The notes under the pieces were generated by a model. It did no database searches, was not told where the DNA came from, and worked only from the letters and a program-made list of their open reading frames with translations. 14,185 bases of DNA from JAWPNA01 sp045402695 (lineage in GTDB: Bacteria; Acidobacteriota; Polarisedimenticolia; JACPZX01; DASXTC01). Positions 1 to 6,348 of the stretch are shown here, in pieces. Position 1 is the stretch's first letter. Each line of letters starts with the position of its first letter. Both the position numbers and the translations under genes were made by a program. The DNA is taken from positions 1-14,185 of the forward strand of contig JAWPNA010000380.1 of the NCBI GenBank assembly GCA_045402695.1, read 5' to 3'.

Positions 1-2
1 GC

Positions 3-149
3 GCGCGCTCTCTCGGGGAAGCGGCCCGCGCTCACATCGTCGCGCACCACAAGCTGGATCGGTCGGTCAGCGCGCTGCGGTCCGTGTGGCGGGAGGCGGC
101 CACGTCCGGCCGCCGCGCGGCCGCCGCGCGCGGCGGTGAAGCATCATGA
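3..149 (+). CDS. 3' end of upstream gene, possibly a glycosyltransferase
   Basis: This reading frame is open from the left edge and stops with a TGA that overlaps the ATG of the flippase in an ATGA arrangement. Such overlap is typical of translationally coupled genes. The visible 48 residues contain a helical stretch (AARAHIVAHHKLDRSVSALR) that reminds me of the C-terminal helix of GT4-type glycosyltransferases. It is followed by an Arg/Ala/Gly-rich tail. The position just before a polysaccharide flippase fits a glycosyltransferase or another polysaccharide gene, but the fragment is too short to prove the family. It has no start inside the window. Confidence 0.5.
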   Translation, partial: ARSLGEAARAHIVAHHKLDRSVSALRSVWREAATSGRRAAAARGGEAS

Positions 150-1690
150 GCGAGCCGGTCGCGCGGGCAAGAGCGCAGGGCCCGTGGCTCGCCATCGGTC
201 AGATCGCCACGCGCGCGACGCAGTTCGCGGCCACGGTCGCGCTGGCGCGTCTGCTGCTGCCGGAGCACTTCGGGAAGGTCGCGATCGCGGCCGTGGCCTG
301 GGAGGTGATCGCGCTGTTCGGGAACACGGGGGTGGCCGCCACCCTCGTGCAGCGGCGCGATGGCATCGAAGAGCTGTGCCAGGCCGCCTTCTGGCTCAAC
401 ATCACCGTGGCCGCGGCGATCGCGGCGCTCTCCATGGTCGTCGCCGTCTGTGTGGCGGCTTTCTACGGCGACCGCGACGTGGTTCCCATCATGGGCCTCT
501 ACGCGGCCGGATTCCTCATCGGCTCAGCCGGCACCGTCAACGCAGTGCTGCTGACGCGCGAGATCGCCTTTGGACGGCTGGCGCTGGTGGACGCGCTGGT
601 GGCCATCAGCAGCGCCGTCGTGTCGGTCCTGCTCGCGCTGGCCGGGTTCGGGTTCTGGAGTCTGGTGGTGCACGCGCCCGCGCAGGCTGTTCTCAGGGTC
701 GCGTTGCTGGGGCGCCTGCACCCTTTCAGGCCGAAGTTTCATCCACGCCTCGATCTGTGGAAGGAGATCTTCGGCTACGGCAGGTACGTCCTCGGCTCGG
801 ACCTCGGCACCTATGTCTGCCTGAACGGCGACTACATGATCACCGGGAAGGTGCTGGGGCAGCATGCCCTCGGCATCTACTCGATGGCCTACCGGATCGC
901 CAACTGGCCCGTGGAGGCGGGAGTCTGGATCGTGGCGCGCGTCGCCTTCCCCACGTTCTCGGGGCTGCAGGAGGATCCCGCGCGGCTGGCCGACGTCTTC
1001 ACCAAGATGCTCCGGATGGTGGCGATCCTGGCCGTGCCCGCGATCGCCATCCTGTTCGTCACCACGCCCGATCTCGTCGCGCTGCTTTACGGAGAGGAGC
1101 GCTGGGGAGCCGCCGTCCCACTCATCCAGATCCTGCTGCCCTTCGTCCTGTTCAGGTCGATCGGATCCCCGGCCAACCAGGTGCTGCTGGCGACGGGCCG
1201 CGCGCGCACATCCTTCTACTTCGGGGCGGTGGTGGCGCCGGTGCTTCTCTTTTCGGTCGCCCTCGGGGCTCGCTTCGGGGTGACGGGAGTCGCCGTGGCC
1301 ACATCGGCCGTCCTGGGCACCGCGGCCATCACGATGAGCCTGGTCTCCTGCCGCGCGGCCGGGGCGGAGATCTCCAGGGTGGTTGCCGCCATCGGGCCGG
1401 GAGCGCTGGCGGGACTGGCCGCGCTCGCAGCCGCCGGACTGGCCGCGCGCGTCGCGCCAGGTCTGCCGGCGCTGATGGGGTCGGACCCTTCCGGTCCGGC
1501 CGCGCGGGCAGCGCGGCTCTGCCTGGCAGCCTCGGGCGGCGTCGCGGCTGCATGGTTCGTCGTGAGGTACTGTTACCGCAAGGACTATCATGGCCTTCTT
1601 CGCAACCTCGGCCAGGACAACGTCATGGAGAGGTGGCGGCGGCTCAGGCGCGGTGTCGTAACCGCCCTCGTGCTGGGATCGAAGTCATGA
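146..1690 (+). CDS. Wzx-like polysaccharide flippase (MOP superfamily)
   Basis: This 514-residue integral membrane protein would move a lipid-linked oligosaccharide across the inner membrane during O-antigen, capsule or exopolysaccharide assembly. It has about a dozen hydrophobic segments along its length. The N-terminal part (QIATRATQFAATVALARLLLP followed by an FGNTG element) matches the first helices of the lipopolysaccharide biosynthesis protein group within the MOP flippases. A central GDYMITGKVLG and YSMAYRIANWP stretch (about residues 230-255) is also typical. Length is normal for the family. The start is set by the ATGA overlap with the preceding frame; the Shine-Dalgarno (GGTGAAGC) is weak, which suggests translational coupling. 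A methyltransferase gene follows 19 bases after the stop. The substrate cannot be read from the sequence. A diverged copy of its last 105 bases occurs at 3641-3745. Confidence 0.9.
   Translation: MSEPVARARAQGPWLAIGQIATRATQFAATVALARLLLPEHFGKVAIAAVAWEVIALFGNTGVAATLVQRRDGIEELCQAAFWLNITVAAAIAALSMVVAVCVAAFYGDRDVVPIMGLYAAGFLIGSAGTVNAVLLTREIAFGRLALVDALVAISSAVVSVLLALAGFGFWSLVVHAPAQAVLRVALLGRLHPFRPKFHPRLDLWKEIFGYGRYVLGSDLGTYVCLNGDYMITGKVLGQHALGIYSMAYRIANWPVEAGVWIVARVAFPTFSGLQEDPARLADVFTKMLRMVAILAVPAIAILFVTTPDLVALLYGEERWGAAVPLIQILLPFVLFRSIGSPANQVLLATGRARTSFYFGAVVAPVLLFSVALGARFGVTGVAVATSAVLGTAAITMSLVSCRAAGAEISRVVAAIGPGALAGLAALAAAGLAARVAPGLPALMGSDPSGPAARAARLCLAASGGVAAAWFVVRYCYRKDYHGLLRNLGQDNVMERWRRLRRGVVTALVLGSKS
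1542..1646 (+). repeat. Source copy of a 105-bp direct repeat (flippase 3' end)
   Basis: These bases, inside the flippase coding region (from about SGGVAAAWFVV to NVMERW), recur at 3641-3745 in the same orientation. I count about ten mismatches in 105 bases, without gaps. Confidence 0.9.
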
Positions 1691-1709
1691 CCGGATCCGG
1701 AGCATCCCG

Positions 1710-3272
1710 ATGAAAGCCCTGAAGCGCATCGCGGCCGAGCTTCTCGTCCCGCCCGCCGCGCCGGCACCGGTCGGTTTCGAGGAGGCGGCGGCGCGCCTGC
1801 TGCACGCCCGTCACCTGGCCGCCTACGAGTGGGCGCTGCCGTTTCTGGCCGGCAAGGACGTGATCGAGATCGGCATGAACCGCGGGTACGGCAGCCTGCG
1901 GATCGCTCCCGCGGCCCGCTCTTTCCTGGGTGTCGACTTGCAGTTCGCGCACGCGGCGCAGGCCCGCGCGGAGGCGGGAGTCGCCGCGGTGCAGGCCGAC
2001 GGGCTGAAGCTGCCCTTGAGAGCGGAGTCTATGGACGTAGTGGTCACCTTTCAGGTGATCGAGCATGTCTGGGATGATCGCGCTTTCCTGCGCGAAATCC
2101 GCCGCGTGCTCCGTCCCAGAGGCGTGCTTCTGGTATCCACACCCCAGGCGAGAAGCCGGCTGTTCTTCAGGCAGATGCCATGGAACGAGGAGCACCTGCG
2201 CGAATACGAGGAGGAGGCTCTGCGCGAGCGCCTTTCCGAAGCATTCGGGAGGGTGCGGATCCTCGGTCTGCACGGCGAGAAGGTGTCCAACCTGATCGAG
2301 CGCCGCCGGGTCATGGCGGACCCCTGGCCACATTTCTTCGGCGGCCCCTGGGGAGGTCCGGTGCGCCGGCTCGGGCGGATGGCGAGCCGGATCGGGGGCC
2401 GTTCTCTGGTCGTCTCGCCGGAGCTAATCGCAACCATCACGACCAACGGATCGGGCGTGTCACCGTCGAAGCACTACCGCCTGGAGGAGCATCGTCTGGA
2501 GGAGGCGTTGGACCTGTACGCCATCTGCGAGAAGAGCACGGCGCCCGCCGGCCGGCTCGGCCTGCAAGGCATCGGCACCTCGGGGGCTCCCCCGAGATGG
2601 CAGCGATGGCTGTACCGTGGCAAGCGGAGGGCCTACCTGCGGCTCTTGAGAAGAAGCGGCGTCGATCTTACGGGCAGCCGTGTGCTCGACTTCGGGTGCG
2701 GGACCGGGTACTTCGAGGATCTCTGGGAGAGCCTGGGCGGCACGAGCATCGCCGGCATCGACATCGTTCCCGAAATCATCGCGCGGCTGCAAGCCGATCA
2801 TCCCAGGAGGAGGTACGTCTGCGCGGATCTCTCGAAAGACGCTTCGGCTCTTCCGGACCTGGGCCGGCAGGACCTCATCACGACGATCGACGTGCTCTAC
2901 CACATCGTGGATGACGAGATCTTGATTCGGACGCTGCGGGCTCTCTGCAACGTGCTGCGGCCGGGCGGGGCTTTTCTCTTCACCGACGCGTTGCGCGAAC
3001 AGAGGACGGCGGACAACGTCCGCTTCCGCTCCCTCAACCAATGGCTGCAGATCCTCGAGAGACTCGGGCTGGAGTACGTTGACAGGGAACCCGTCTTCTC
3101 GGTGAACAACCAAGTCGTCAGGGCCGCCCTGCGCTTTCCCGGCCTGGTGGGATGCGCGCAACACTTGCTGGACATACCAGTGCTCCGGCTGACGCCGTGG
3201 GCTGCCAACAACTGGGCGATCCTTGCGCGCCGCGGCCCTCCCGGCACCGGATCCGAGGGCGTCACCCCTTGA
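1710..3272 (+). CDS. Tandem-domain SAM-dependent methyltransferase
   Basis: This 520-residue protein has two class I (Rossmann) methyltransferase domains. Domain 1 (about residues 45-150) has a loosened motif I (IEIGMNRGYGS, residues 53-62), an acidic strand end (LGVDLQ), and FQVIEHVWD followed by VLRPRGVLLVSTP, as in Methyltransf_11. Domain 2 (about 320-430) has a canonical DFGCGTGYF (327-335), IAGIDI, and then VLRPGGAFLFTDAL. A linker of roughly 100 residues separates them. The start follows GGAG by eight bases and lies 19 bases after the flippase stop, so the two are probably co-transcribed. By context it likely methylates a sugar or lipid-linked glycan, for example as a chain-terminating or decorating step. 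That role is inferred. Its stop overlaps the end of a VOC gene scrap on the opposite strand. Confidence 0.9.
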   Translation: MKALKRIAAELLVPPAAPAPVGFEEAAARLLHARHLAAYEWALPFLAGKDVIEIGMNRGYGSLRIAPAARSFLGVDLQFAHAAQARAEAGVAAVQADGLKLPLRAESMDVVVTFQVIEHVWDDRAFLREIRRVLRPRGVLLVSTPQARSRLFFRQMPWNEEHLREYEEEALRERLSEAFGRVRILGLHGEKVSNLIERRRVMADPWPHFFGGPWGGPVRRLGRMASRIGGRSLVVSPELIATITTNGSGVSPSKHYRLEEHRLEEALDLYAICEKSTAPAGRLGLQGIGTSGAPPRWQRWLYRGKRRAYLRLLRRSGVDLTGSRVLDFGCGTGYFEDLWESLGGTSIAGIDIVPEIIARLQADHPRRRYVCADLSKDASALPDLGRQDLITTIDVLYHIVDDEILIRTLRALCNVLRPGGAFLFTDALREQRTADNVRFRSLNQWLQILERLGLEYVDREPVFSVNNQVVRAALRFPGLVGCAQHLLDIPVLRLTPWAANNWAILARRGPPGTGSEGVTP

Positions 3273-3327
3273 CCAATCCCATCCGGTTGCCGGACGGGTC
3301 GGTGGACAACACGAAGGTCCATATCCT
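3262..3327 (-). pseudogene. 3' scrap of a VOC (glyoxalase-fold) gene
   Basis: On the - strand, directly beyond the stop of the ABM-fold gene, one frame reads WTFVLSTDPSGNRMGLVKG and then stops. This closely matches the last strand of VOC/glyoxalase-superfamily proteins, where a DPDGN-type turn is followed by GLV. No upstream part of the domain is present, because the frame is interrupted by the neighbouring gene. I read it as the remains of a gene removed by deletion or replaced by the current neighbour. The call rests on about twenty residues, so it is tentative. Confidence 0.4.
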
Positions 3328-3632
3328 TAAGGTTCGATCACCACCTCGTAGTGTCGAGATGTCCGGTCGAACCTCAGCAGCAGCTCTCTCGCCTCCGCCG
3401 GCACGACGGCGATGGCGTGGTCCGCGCCCGCGAAGGCGCATACCGCCTCCATCGATTCGAAGAAGGTCAGCGTCACGAACTCCACCTCCTCGCCGTCATC
3501 GTGCCGCATCAGGAACGCCCCCTTGTACCCGTCCACCCGGTGGATTCCCGGCAGGATCCTCTTGCGCAGCAGTTCCTCGTAGCTATCCGCCTTCTCGCGC
3601 GTCGTCCAGCCGCGCCACAGGCGACCGATCAT
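3327..3632 (-). CDS. Antibiotic biosynthesis monooxygenase (ABM)-fold protein
   Basis: This 101-residue protein fits the dimeric alpha+beta-barrel ABM family (quinol monooxygenase-like or heme-degrading-like). It opens with MIGRLWRGWTTREKADSYE, a first strand and helix typical of the family. Then come KRILPGIHRVDGYKGAFLMR and VEFVTLTFFESMEAVCAF, the usual strand-helix-strand pattern with the ALSFWES-like motif. It ends with a HYEVV strand near the terminus. Length is normal for a single-domain member. No cofactor or substrate can be assigned. The ATG lies only nine bases from the edge of the 105-bp flippase-derived repeat, so its native upstream region has been replaced. No attC is visible next to it. 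Confidence 0.82.
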   Translation of the reverse strand: MIGRLWRGWTTREKADSYEELLRKRILPGIHRVDGYKGAFLMRHDDGEEVEFVTLTFFESMEAVCAFAGADHAIAVVPAEARELLLRFDRTSRHYEVVIEP

Positions 3633-3640
3633 CTCACGCT

Positions 3641-3745
3641 TCGGGCGGCGCCGCGGCTGCGTGGTTCGTCGTGAGGTACTGTTACCACGAGGACGATCAT
3701 GGTCTTCTTCGCGACCTCGGCCAGGATAATGTCATTGAGAGGTGG
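3641..3745 (+). repeat. Diverged copy of the flippase 3' end (105-bp direct repeat)
   Basis: This stretch matches 1542-1646 at about 90 percent identity, counted by eye as ten substitutions and no gaps. The flippase frame stays open through it (AAAWFVVRYCYHEDDHGLL and on to NVIERW). Several differences change amino acids, so it derives from a related flippase gene or an old duplication. It overlaps the last bases of the DUF6265-like gene (3732-3745) and almost touches the start of the ABM gene. Confidence 0.9.
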
Positions 3746-4238
3746 GGTCGGACCCCGCGCACACTGCGCGCCGCATGGGGAAATCGATCCCAGAGAGCTT
3801 GCCGTCCTTAGTGCCTTCGATGCGGGCGAGCAGCGAGCCGTCGCTCTGCCTTCGGTAGATGACGCGCTGCGGGAAATCGTGCGCCGGGTTCTCGAAAACC
3901 ACGGACGCATCGGTCAGCTCGATCGCGACGAAGGTCGCCTGCTGCTGACCGGAAGGCCTCGCCGTGAAGGTGAGGCTCGCCTGCTCTTCCCGGATGATCA
4001 TCGTCTCGTGCTCGACCAGCCTCGCTCCGTTCACGGTGCGGCCCATGCCGAGCATCGCGCCGCCCCGGGGAGCCATCCATTGCTCCTCGATGCGCCGTTC
4101 CCCCTGCCCGCCCTCCCAGCACCCGGCCAGCCACGACAGCTTCTGGATCGAGGCGCTTCCGGGCGAGGTCGCCTGACCCATCACGGGCTGAACCAGGCTG
4201 CTCAGAGCGGCCATCAGGAGGATGCCTCTTCTGCTCAT
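3732..4238 (-). CDS. Secreted DUF6265-like protein
   Basis: This protein of 168 residues begins with a signal peptide (MSRRGILLMAALSSLVQ, cleavage likely near GQA). It is therefore probably exported to the periplasm or beyond. The mature part carries LSWLAGCWEG, EEQWMAPRGGAMLGMGRTV and FENPAHDFPQRVIYRR, which are hallmarks of the DUF6265 beta-barrel family of unknown function. The chosen ATG has AAGGAG six bases upstream; in-frame ATGs at 4244 and 4274 are possible alternatives. The C-terminal residues (about the last five) are encoded inside the flippase-derived repeat, so the original stop has probably been replaced. Neighbours give no functional clue. Confidence 0.8.
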   Translation of the reverse strand: MSRRGILLMAALSSLVQPVMGQATSPGSASIQKLSWLAGCWEGGQGERRIEEQWMAPRGGAMLGMGRTVNGARLVEHETMIIREEQASLTFTARPSGQQQATFVAIELTDASVVFENPAHDFPQRVIYRRQSDGSLLARIEGTKDGKLSGIDFPMRRAVCAGSDPTSQ

Positions 4239-4287
4239 GGTCATCTCCTTAATCTGTCTCATGCGGCGGCGCAACAGCGACGCCCCT

Positions 4288-4575
4288 TCAAGCCGCCAGC
4301 TCCCGTTTCCGCTTGAGGCGCTCCCAGGCCTCCGGATCGAGCGGCCGCACCCAGTCCCATCCGATCCGTTCCCAATCGGGATCCGCGGGGTCGAGCCCGA
4401 GCTCCTCGATCGCCCCGCCCTCGGCCAGGAAGAACTGGTCCTGGTACGGGAGCAGATACCCTCCTTCGGACCTCAGAGAGGACCGCGCGTCCTCATACGC
4501 GGCGGACCAGCGGTTGAGGAACACGCTCATGCGTGACACGTACATCATCGGTCCTACGTGACGTGGTCTGTTCAT
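4288..4575 (-). CDS. Hypothetical small acidic/aromatic protein
   Basis: This 95-residue protein belongs to no family I can name. The start is well supported by AAGGAG eight bases before ATG. The protein has no signal peptide or membrane segment. It is rich in aromatic residues, with YEDARSSLRSEGGYLLPYQD in the middle, then a cluster of acidic and Trp residues (DPADPDWERIGWDWVRPLD), and a basic end (RLKRKRELAA). Codon use and GC bias look like real coding sequence. It sits 49 bases upstream of the DUF6265-like gene on the same strand and could be co-transcribed with it. Confidence 0.75.
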   Translation of the reverse strand: MNRPRHVGPMMYVSRMSVFLNRWSAAYEDARSSLRSEGGYLLPYQDQFFLAEGGAIEELGLDPADPDWERIGWDWVRPLDPEAWERLKRKRELAA

Positions 4576-4630
4576 TTTCGTCTCCTTGGTTCCACCAATC
4601 ACTTGCCGGCGACGTTGCGCACGCCCGGAG

Positions 4631-4636
4631 ATCATA
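4631..4636 (-). promoter_or_regulatory. Possible -10 element upstream of the hypothetical gene
   Basis: On the - strand the hexamer TATGAT lies 55 bases upstream of the ATG at 4575. No convincing -35 lies at the expected distance, so this is a weak candidate. Confidence 0.22.
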
Positions 4637-4714
4637 CCACCGCCTGCGAGCCGGAGAGGATTGATCCGCTGGAGGCAGGGGCATCTGCGCCCGGGGGTCC
4701 CGGAAGCGGGGTCA

Positions 4715-4927
4715 TCAGCTCGTCTCGCAGAAGTACACCATCGGCTTGAGCGCCTCGATGATGATGATCTCGCGGCCGTCCTTCAGTATGTCGCCCTGTT
4801 GATGCGACGGTTTGTCGCCCGTGGTGAACAGCAGCCCCGGCTGAGGAGCCGTCCCAAGCGAGCTGACGTATTGATCGGCGTCCTCGACAGGCAGCCGGAC
4901 CCCCGACGGGACGAAGCCCCTTACCAA
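4715..4927 (-). CDS. Hypothetical ORF, possibly 5'-truncated
   Basis: A frame of 70 residues starting at a TTG (no ATG is available) ends with DILKDGREIIIIEALKPMVYFCETS-type sequence. The central part (DADQYVSSLGTAPQPGLLF) and the strongly hydrophobic REIIIIEAL strand look like genuine protein, but I do not recognise a family. The start has no Shine-Dalgarno, and the frame continues upstream without a start codon to a TGA. It may be the C-terminal part of a longer protein that lost its beginning. It lies between two better supported genes on the same strand. Confidence 0.42.
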   Translation of the reverse strand: MVRGFVPSGVRLPVEDADQYVSSLGTAPQPGLLFTTGDKPSHQQGDILKDGREIIIIEALKPMVYFCETS

Positions 4928-4985
4928 GGACGGCCGTGTCGCTCCGGTGCGCCTGCCCCCATTCCCTCAGATTCGGCATGAGTGC

Positions 4986-5042
4986 GCGGAACTCACGCCC
5001 CGCCCGGGTCACGGGAGAATCGGGCGGCGCCGGCGGTTCCAA
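4986..5042 (-). other. Degenerate attC-like site
   Basis: Downstream of the SRPBCC gene, the pair GGAAC (4988-4992) and GTTCC (5036-5040) brackets inverted CCGCCCG / CGGGCGG arms. This resembles an attC whose core sequences have decayed from RYYYAAC / GTTRRRY. It is much weaker than the sites further right. Confidence 0.3.
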
Positions 5043-5054
5043 GGCCGCGGCGCC

Positions 5055-5588
5055 CTACTCGACGACGGCCTTCATGTTGGCCAGGCCTTGGTCGAAGTCC
5101 TTGCCCAGCATGGCGTCCATGTCCATGACCATGCACATGGCCTTTCCGATGAAGTCGTTGGTCCCGTCCATCTTCCAAGTCACCTTGGTCCCGTCGCCCA
5201 CCGACGCAAACGTGAATGCCATCCGAGCCTTGCCCGCGAACGGCCTGATGAACACCTGCTCGATATCGACCAGCTCGTACGGTTTGCTGTGCAGGATCGT
5301 CAGGCTACCCTCGCCGATCTTGTCGTTGCCGGCCCACGTGAAGGTGGCTCCCTTGCCCGCGGACGGGGTCGACATGGTCTTCTTCGGGTTCGGGTCGAGC
5401 TCTATCCAAGGCGACCAAGCGTCCCAAGCCTGGAGGTCGTTAACCTGGGCGAACACCTTCGACGGCGGCGCAGCCATGGTCACGGACCGCTGCACGGAGA
5501 AGGTGCTGGGCTGCAGGCTGATGACGACGCACACGACGCATAGAACGACGAACAGGACCGCAAGGGCAATCAGGATCTTCTTGGCCAT
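5055..5588 (-). CDS. Membrane-anchored SRPBCC-family protein
   Basis: This 177-residue protein starts with a single hydrophobic segment (about residues 4-24, LIALAVLFVVLCVVCVVISL). An SRPBCC (START/polyketide-cyclase-like) domain follows: RSVTMAAPPSKVFAQVNDLQ, then WSPWIELDP, then a long C-terminal helix MDAMLGKDFDQGLANMKAVVE. The family binds small hydrophobic ligands; the ligand here is unknown. The anchor would place the domain outside the inner membrane. The start is supported by AGGAG eight bases upstream. The gene follows the attC at 5653-5746, so it is the next cassette or the first gene beyond it. Confidence 0.85.
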   Translation of the reverse strand: MAKKILIALAVLFVVLCVVCVVISLQPSTFSVQRSVTMAAPPSKVFAQVNDLQAWDAWSPWIELDPNPKKTMSTPSAGKGATFTWAGNDKIGEGSLTILHSKPYELVDIEQVFIRPFAGKARMAFTFASVGDGTKVTWKMDGTNDFIGKAMCMVMDMDAMLGKDFDQGLANMKAVVE

Positions 5589-5652
5589 AAAGGAGCTCCT
5601 GGTGAAACGAGCCGGGCGCGAACGTGCGTTGGGCCCGCGGACTGTAGCGCCG

Positions 5653-5746
5653 GGTCAACGTTGGCGCTCAGCGGCGCGCGCCGCGTGAACTCGACTTTCT
5701 ACGGAGTCCCGTTTGGGCGCGCTTCCGCTGCAGCGTGTTGTTGGGC
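5653..5746 (-). other. attC site (integron cassette recombination site)
   Basis: Read on the - strand, GCCCAAC (5746-5740) opens the site and GTTGACC (5659-5653) closes it. The arms CGCTGCAGCGG and GCGCGCC pair imperfectly with GGCGCGCGCCGCTGAGCG. The site lies inside the 3' end of the DUF2442 gene, which therefore encodes part of it (KAWPNNTLQRKRAQ). Its length of 94 bases is within the known attC range. Confidence 0.75.
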
Positions 5747-6009
5747 CACGCTTTACTAACAAGGGGAAACAGCTCCGGATGTTTGATGGACTCGACCGCA
5801 AGGTCTACATCAAGATCAGGCCAATAGAGATGATCGGGGTTCGGCATCTCAACCTGGAGAAGTTGACCGATCGCAGCCTCCTTGAACCAAGGGAAGTGCT
5901 CGTAGGGCACGAACAGCTCTCGCTCGTTGATGAGCAGCCAGAATCCGAGTCCAGAGATGTTCGTGACTTCAACGGCTGAAGTGCTTTTTCCACGCCCTAC
6001 GGTTTTCAT
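5668..6009 (-). CDS. DUF2442 protein, probable partner of the DUF4160 protein
   Basis: This 113-residue protein carries the DUF2442 pattern: ISGLGFWLLINERELFVPYE, FPWFKEAAIGQLLQVE and LYWPDLDVDLAVESIKHPE. DUF2442 genes commonly follow DUF4160 genes, and such pairs are regarded as toxin-antitoxin-like; that is knowledge of the families, not evidence for function here. The ATG at 6009 has GGGAG seven bases upstream; ATG 6015 is an alternative. The gene overlaps the DUF4160 gene by 41 bases, so the two are co-transcribed. The last 25 or so residues are translated from the attC, giving the basic tail NNTLQRKRAQTGLRRK, which is unlikely to belong to the domain. Confidence 0.8.
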   Translation of the reverse strand: MKTVGRGKSTSAVEVTNISGLGFWLLINERELFVPYEHFPWFKEAAIGQLLQVEMPNPDHLYWPDLDVDLAVESIKHPELFPLVSKAWPNNTLQRKRAQTGLRRKSSSRGARR

Positions 6010-6208
6010 CCTCATGCTCCCGGACAAGGCGAAGAGCTGCGGCTACTGACCGCTGGCTCATACCGTCATTCTGCGCCAGTTCGACCTTCGGTTCCAACCA
6101 AAACTCTGCTTCGCCTCCGGAACCCTGCACGTGAACATGGAGATGAGGCTCCTCGCGCGAGAAAAAGTAGAACCGCAGACCTCCTGCACGAAACACCGTG
6201 GGACTCAC
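5969..6208 (-). CDS. DUF4160 protein (putative toxin-antitoxin-like partner)
   Basis: With a GTG start (MSPTVFRAGGLRFYFFSREE) this is a 79-residue, full-length DUF4160 protein. It has the diagnostic SPTVFR opening, the FYFFSREEPHLHVHV strand with clustered histidines, and GGEAEFWLEP followed by a helix ending AWKKHF. An ATG at 6244 in the same frame would add 12 residues, but the family normally begins near SPTVFR; neither start has a clear Shine-Dalgarno. The overlap with the downstream DUF2442 gene and the position right after an attC mark the pair as one two-gene cassette. Small two-gene stabilisation modules are common in chromosomal integrons. Activity is not demonstrated by sequence alone. 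Confidence 0.8.
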   Translation of the reverse strand: MSPTVFRAGGLRFYFFSREEPHLHVHVQGSGGEAEFWLEPKVELAQNDGMSQRSVAAALRLVREHEDENRRAWKKHFSR

Positions 6209-6251
6209 CGGGCCAGTCTGCCACTGGCCCCGAGACCCGCCCATTTTGCCG

Positions 6252-6345
6252 GCCCAACGCTCCCGCTCGGCCGCGGCGGGCGAATGGCCCTGGTGAATCC
6301 ACCCCGCACCTGCCGCCCGCCGGCGTCTGCAGCGGGTCGTTAGCC
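6252..6345 (-). other. attC site
   Basis: On the - strand the site runs from GGCTAAC (6345-6339) to GTTGGGC (6258-6252). The inner arms GCCGGCGGGCG and CGCCCGCCG pair, as do the outer arms CCCGCTGC and GAGCGGGAGCG. The R' end has the typical AGCGTTGGGC form. It follows the M15 peptidase gene by three bases. Confidence 0.82.
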
Positions 6346-6348
6346 GGC

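Noticed and set aside
136..1713. A 525-codon open frame overlapping the flippase on the same strand
   Set aside because: Its translation is Arg/Gly/Ala-rich without hydrophobic or domain patterns; the frame at 146-1690 gives a clear MOP flippase. This is a high-GC shadow frame.
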